A DNA stretch of 7,674 nucleotides, taken from Ruminococcaceae bacterium UBA3220 (GTDB lineage: Bacteria > Bacillota > Clostridia > Oscillospirales > Acutalibacteraceae). The notes beneath the pieces were generated by a model. It made no database searches and was not told where the DNA came from. It saw only the letters and a program-made list of their open reading frames with translations. Below, piece by piece: positions 6,104-7,674 of the stretch (positions are counted from its first letter, which is position 1; each line of letters begins with the position of its first letter). A program made the translations under genes and the position numbers. The DNA is taken from the NCBI GenBank assembly GCA_002363095.1, contig DEWC01000047.1:1-7674 (forward strand), read 5' to 3'.

Positions 6104-6886
6104 TTAAGCTTCTTCCGCCGGTGTCTCCGGCGCTTCGTCTGTGGCGGCAGCCTCATCGGCAACCTCTTCAGCCGCATTGTCCTCGGCGGCTGTTCCCATC
6201 TCTGTCCCCTGTCTGCCTTCGATAACGGCGGCAGCCATAGTTTCGGCAATAAGTTTTACTGCGCGAATGGCGTCATCATTACCGGGGATGACCGCGTCAA
6301 TCTCATCAGGATCACAGTTTGTATCAACAATCGCAACAATCGGAATGCCTAATTTCTTAGCCTCCTGAACAGCGATACGCTCTTTACGGGGGTCAACGAT
6401 AAACAAGGCGCTGGGTATTTTGTCCATATCCTTAATACCGCCGATAAACTTTTCGAGCTTTTCAATTTCAAGTTCGAGTTTAACAACTTCTTTTTTGGGG
6501 AGAAGGTCAAATGTACCGTCTTCACGCATTTTATTGAGTTGTTCAAGACGGGCAATTCTTGTGCGAATTGTAGAGAAGTTTGTGAGCATTCCGCCAAGCC
6601 ATCTTGCGTTTACATAAGGCATACCGCAATGTTGGGCTTCCTCTTTGATAGAGTCCTGCGCCTGCTTTTTTGTGCCGACAAAAAGAATATCACCGCCGTC
6701 AGCCGCGATGTCGCGAACGAAGATATATGCTTCGTTGAGTTTCTTAACGGTCTTCTGAAGGTCGATGATGTAAATGCCGTTACGCTCCGTAAAGATGTAA
6801 CGAGCCATTTTGGGGTTCCAACGCCTTGTTTGATGTCCGAAATGAACGCCTGCTTCAAGGAGTTGTTTCATTGATACTACAGCCAT
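6104..6886 (-). CDS. rpsB: 30S ribosomal protein S2
   Basis: S2 is a 30S protein bound late in assembly at the body-head junction, where it anchors S1 or its equivalents in many species. The 260 residues show the family's N-terminal signature (LLEAGVHFGHQTRRWNPKM, about 9-27), the coiled-coil insert (about 107-150) and the C-terminal signature with FIVDPRKERIAVQEA (162-176) and VDTNCDPDEIDAVIPGND (187-204). After about residue 231 an acidic, alanine-rich tail (many E and A, with D, T and P) extends beyond the conserved core. The ATG at 6886 has a strong AGGAGG 8 nt upstream. The gene is driven by the promoter at 7019-7047 and preceded by a structured leader; tsf follows 14 nt after its stop. 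Confidence 0.98.
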   Translation of the reverse strand: MAVVSMKQLLEAGVHFGHQTRRWNPKMARYIFTERNGIYIIDLQKTVKKLNEAYIFVRDIAADGGDILFVGTKKQAQDSIKEEAQHCGMPYVNARWLGGMLTNFSTIRTRIARLEQLNKMREDGTFDLLPKKEVVKLELEIEKLEKFIGGIKDMDKIPSALFIVDPRKERIAVQEAKKLGIPIVAIVDTNCDPDEIDAVIPGNDDAIRAVKLIAETMAAAVIEGRQGTEMGTAAEDNAAEEVADEAAATDEAPETPAEEA

Positions 6887-6894
6887 AATTGTTT

Positions 6895-7012
6895 CCTCCT
6901 GAGGTTATTACCTCCATCATACATAAACCACGGCAAATCACCGCAAGTATCAAACGGCGACACCTAACCGATCAGTATGATGTGTGAATTTAGTCTACCG
7001 TAGAACGATAGC
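6895..7012 (-). promoter_or_regulatory. Structured 5' leader of rpsB, candidate S2 autoregulatory element
   Basis: This stretch of the 173-nt gap holds no gene, but its RNA has nested pairing. At the predicted 5' end, CUAUCG (7011-7006) pairs with CGGUAG (7000-6995). Further on, CAUCAUAC (6982-6975) is a perfect 8-bp match to GUAUGAUG (6922-6915). That helix encloses CGGU/GCCG (6970-6967 with 6934-6931) and GUCGCCG/CGGUGAU (6961-6955 with 6943-6937, two G-U pairs). GAGGU-AAUA-ACCUC (6914-6901) follows directly, and then the rpsB Shine-Dalgarno. Ribosomal protein genes are often controlled by their product binding such leaders. I infer this role here, and I cannot match the fold to a named family by eye. 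Confidence 0.55.
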
Positions 7013-7018
7013 TGATTG

Positions 7019-7047
7019 ATTATATCACAAAAATAATTAAAATGCAA
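7019..7047 (-). promoter_or_regulatory. Strong promoter for rpsB-tsf-rplS, extended -10
   Basis: On the minus strand, TTGCAT (7047-7042) is followed by 17 nt and then a perfect TATAAT (7024-7019) with TG one base upstream (TGATATAAT). The spacer is A/T-rich. The predicted transcription start is near 7012-7013, giving an rpsB leader of about 125 nt. The arrangement suits a highly expressed translation operon and separates it from the SEDS gene upstream, which ends 13 nt before the -35 box. Confidence 0.85.
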
Positions 7048-7059
7048 GTATTTTTTGCT

Positions 7060-7674
7060 TTATTCGTGCAAATAAAGAGTTCTGAGGTTTTTATGCTTAT
7101 AAACATTCAAAACCAATCCCACTCCCATAAACATACAAAGGAGCGAAGTGCCGCCCGCGCTGAAAAAAGGAAGCGTAACTCCGATTACCGGCAAAAGCGC
7201 GGTGCACATACCTACATTTATCAAAACCTGCGCAAAAACCATCGAAAAGAAGCCGACACAAATGAGTTTACCGGAATCCTTAATACAAATTGCCGCCACC
7301 CGCAAAGAGCGAAGCGCAATTGCCGTCAAAAGAATTAAAACAACAAGCAAACCAATCATACCGAGTTCTTCGCCTATACTAACGAATATGAAGTCGTTTT
7401 GACCTTCCGGCACCCTTCCTGACTGAGTCAACACGCCTTTAAAGAGTCCCTGACCGAAAATTCGTCCGTTGGCGAGCGCCGTTCTGCCGTAATATGACTG
7501 ATACGTGCTGCCCTTAACATCCGCCTCAATATTGAAAGTGCTGATAATTCTTGACCGCTGATCATCATTCATAACTATATAATAAATGAGCGGCGAAGTT
7601 ATAACAAGGGTAAGGAATGCGCCTAAAAAATACTTCCATGATACACCGGCGGCATATAGCATACAAAGTACCAT
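7060..7674 (-). CDS. SEDS peptidoglycan polymerase (FtsW/RodA/SpoVE family), C-terminal part
   Basis: SEDS proteins are multi-pass membrane glycosyltransferases that polymerise lipid II into glycan strands with a partner class B PBP: FtsW in division, RodA in elongation, SpoVE in sporulation. The 204 visible residues include a helix at about 13-35, a YQS...G...G-rich stretch (about 58-80) and VPEGQNDFIFVSIGEELG (88-105). That last segment is the large outer loop whose aspartate (Asp94 here, in DFIF) matches the residue reported as essential in FtsW and RodA. Helices at about 106-125 and 137-157 follow, then PVIGVTLPFFSAGGTSLL (162-179), the family's C-terminal signature. The family length is about 370-420, so roughly half lies beyond the right edge and the Met at 7674 is probably internal. 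I cannot decide between FtsW and RodA from this part. No clear terminator follows. Confidence 0.9.
   Translation of the reverse strand: MVLCMLYAAGVSWKYFLGAFLTLVITSPLIYYIVMNDDQRSRIISTFNIEADVKGSTYQSYYGRTALANGRIFGQGLFKGVLTQSGRVPEGQNDFIFVSIGEELGMIGLLVVLILLTAIALRSLRVAAICIKDSGKLICVGFFSMVFAQVLINVGMCTALLPVIGVTLPFFSAGGTSLLCMFMGVGLVLNVYKHKNLRTLYLHE

Noticed and set aside
6870..6924. Short minus-strand ORFs starting at ATG 6924 or 6920 and running into rpsB
   Set aside because: No Shine-Dalgarno, they sit in the 3' arm of a leader helix, and there is no sign of a leader peptide such as repeated regulatory codons.
7041..7060. Weak hairpin AAGCAA / TTGCATT after the SEDS gene as a terminator
   Set aside because: It has only about six A/T-rich pairs with a bulge, and the 3' arm is the -35 box of the rpsB promoter. 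Too weak to call.
1..7674. Search for mobile elements, CRISPR repeats, toxin-antitoxin or defence genes
   Set aside because: No tandem or spaced direct repeats, transposase or integrase motifs, or paired small toxin-antitoxin genes were seen. The region is conserved housekeeping sequence.

Overview
This window is a compact stretch of bacterial housekeeping genes, all read on the minus strand, so transcription runs from high to low coordinates. The strong GGAGG-type ribosome binding sites, the A+T-leaning sequence, the Gram-positive type of signal peptidase I and the block rplS-lepB-rbgA-rnhB-yraN suggest a Bacillota genome. Class Clostridia is most likely, perhaps an Oscillospirales/Ruminococcaceae-like anaerobe. 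The family-level placement is an inference, because there is no rRNA or tRNA gene to confirm it.

Layout in transcription order. (1) 7674-7060: the C-terminal part of a SEDS-family peptidoglycan polymerase (FtsW/RodA/SpoVE type), cut by the window edge. (2) 7059-6887: a consensus-like extended -10 promoter, then an mRNA leader of about 125 nt with nested complementary segments ahead of rpsB; it is a good candidate for ribosomal protein autoregulation. (3) 6886-4716: rpsB (S2), tsf (EF-Ts) and rplS (L19), followed by a clear intrinsic terminator-like hairpin. (4) 4652-1737: lepB (signal peptidase I), an unrecognised 110-residue four-helix membrane protein, rbgA/ylqF (50S assembly GTPase), rnhB (RNase HII) and yraN (UPF0102), packed with overlaps or short gaps. 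(5) 1728-880: a metallo-dipeptidase of the M19 (membrane/renal dipeptidase) family, apparently coupled to yraN. (6) 817-1: the N-terminal 272 residues of threonine synthase, with its own promoter whose -35 box lies in the last codons of the dipeptidase gene; the gene runs off the left edge.

Taken together, the central genes serve ribosome production and function (S2, EF-Ts, L19, RbgA), protein export (LepB) and genome maintenance (RNase HII, possibly YraN), with cell-wall and amino-acid genes at the ends. I see no CRISPR array, transposon, phage gene, toxin-antitoxin pair or defence system, and nothing that looks like a new multi-gene system. The points most worth a second look are regulatory: the rpsB leader, a possible folded element at the tsf-rplS junction, the hairpin between rplS and lepB, the placement of rplS directly behind rpsB-tsf, and the small membrane protein between lepB and rbgA.
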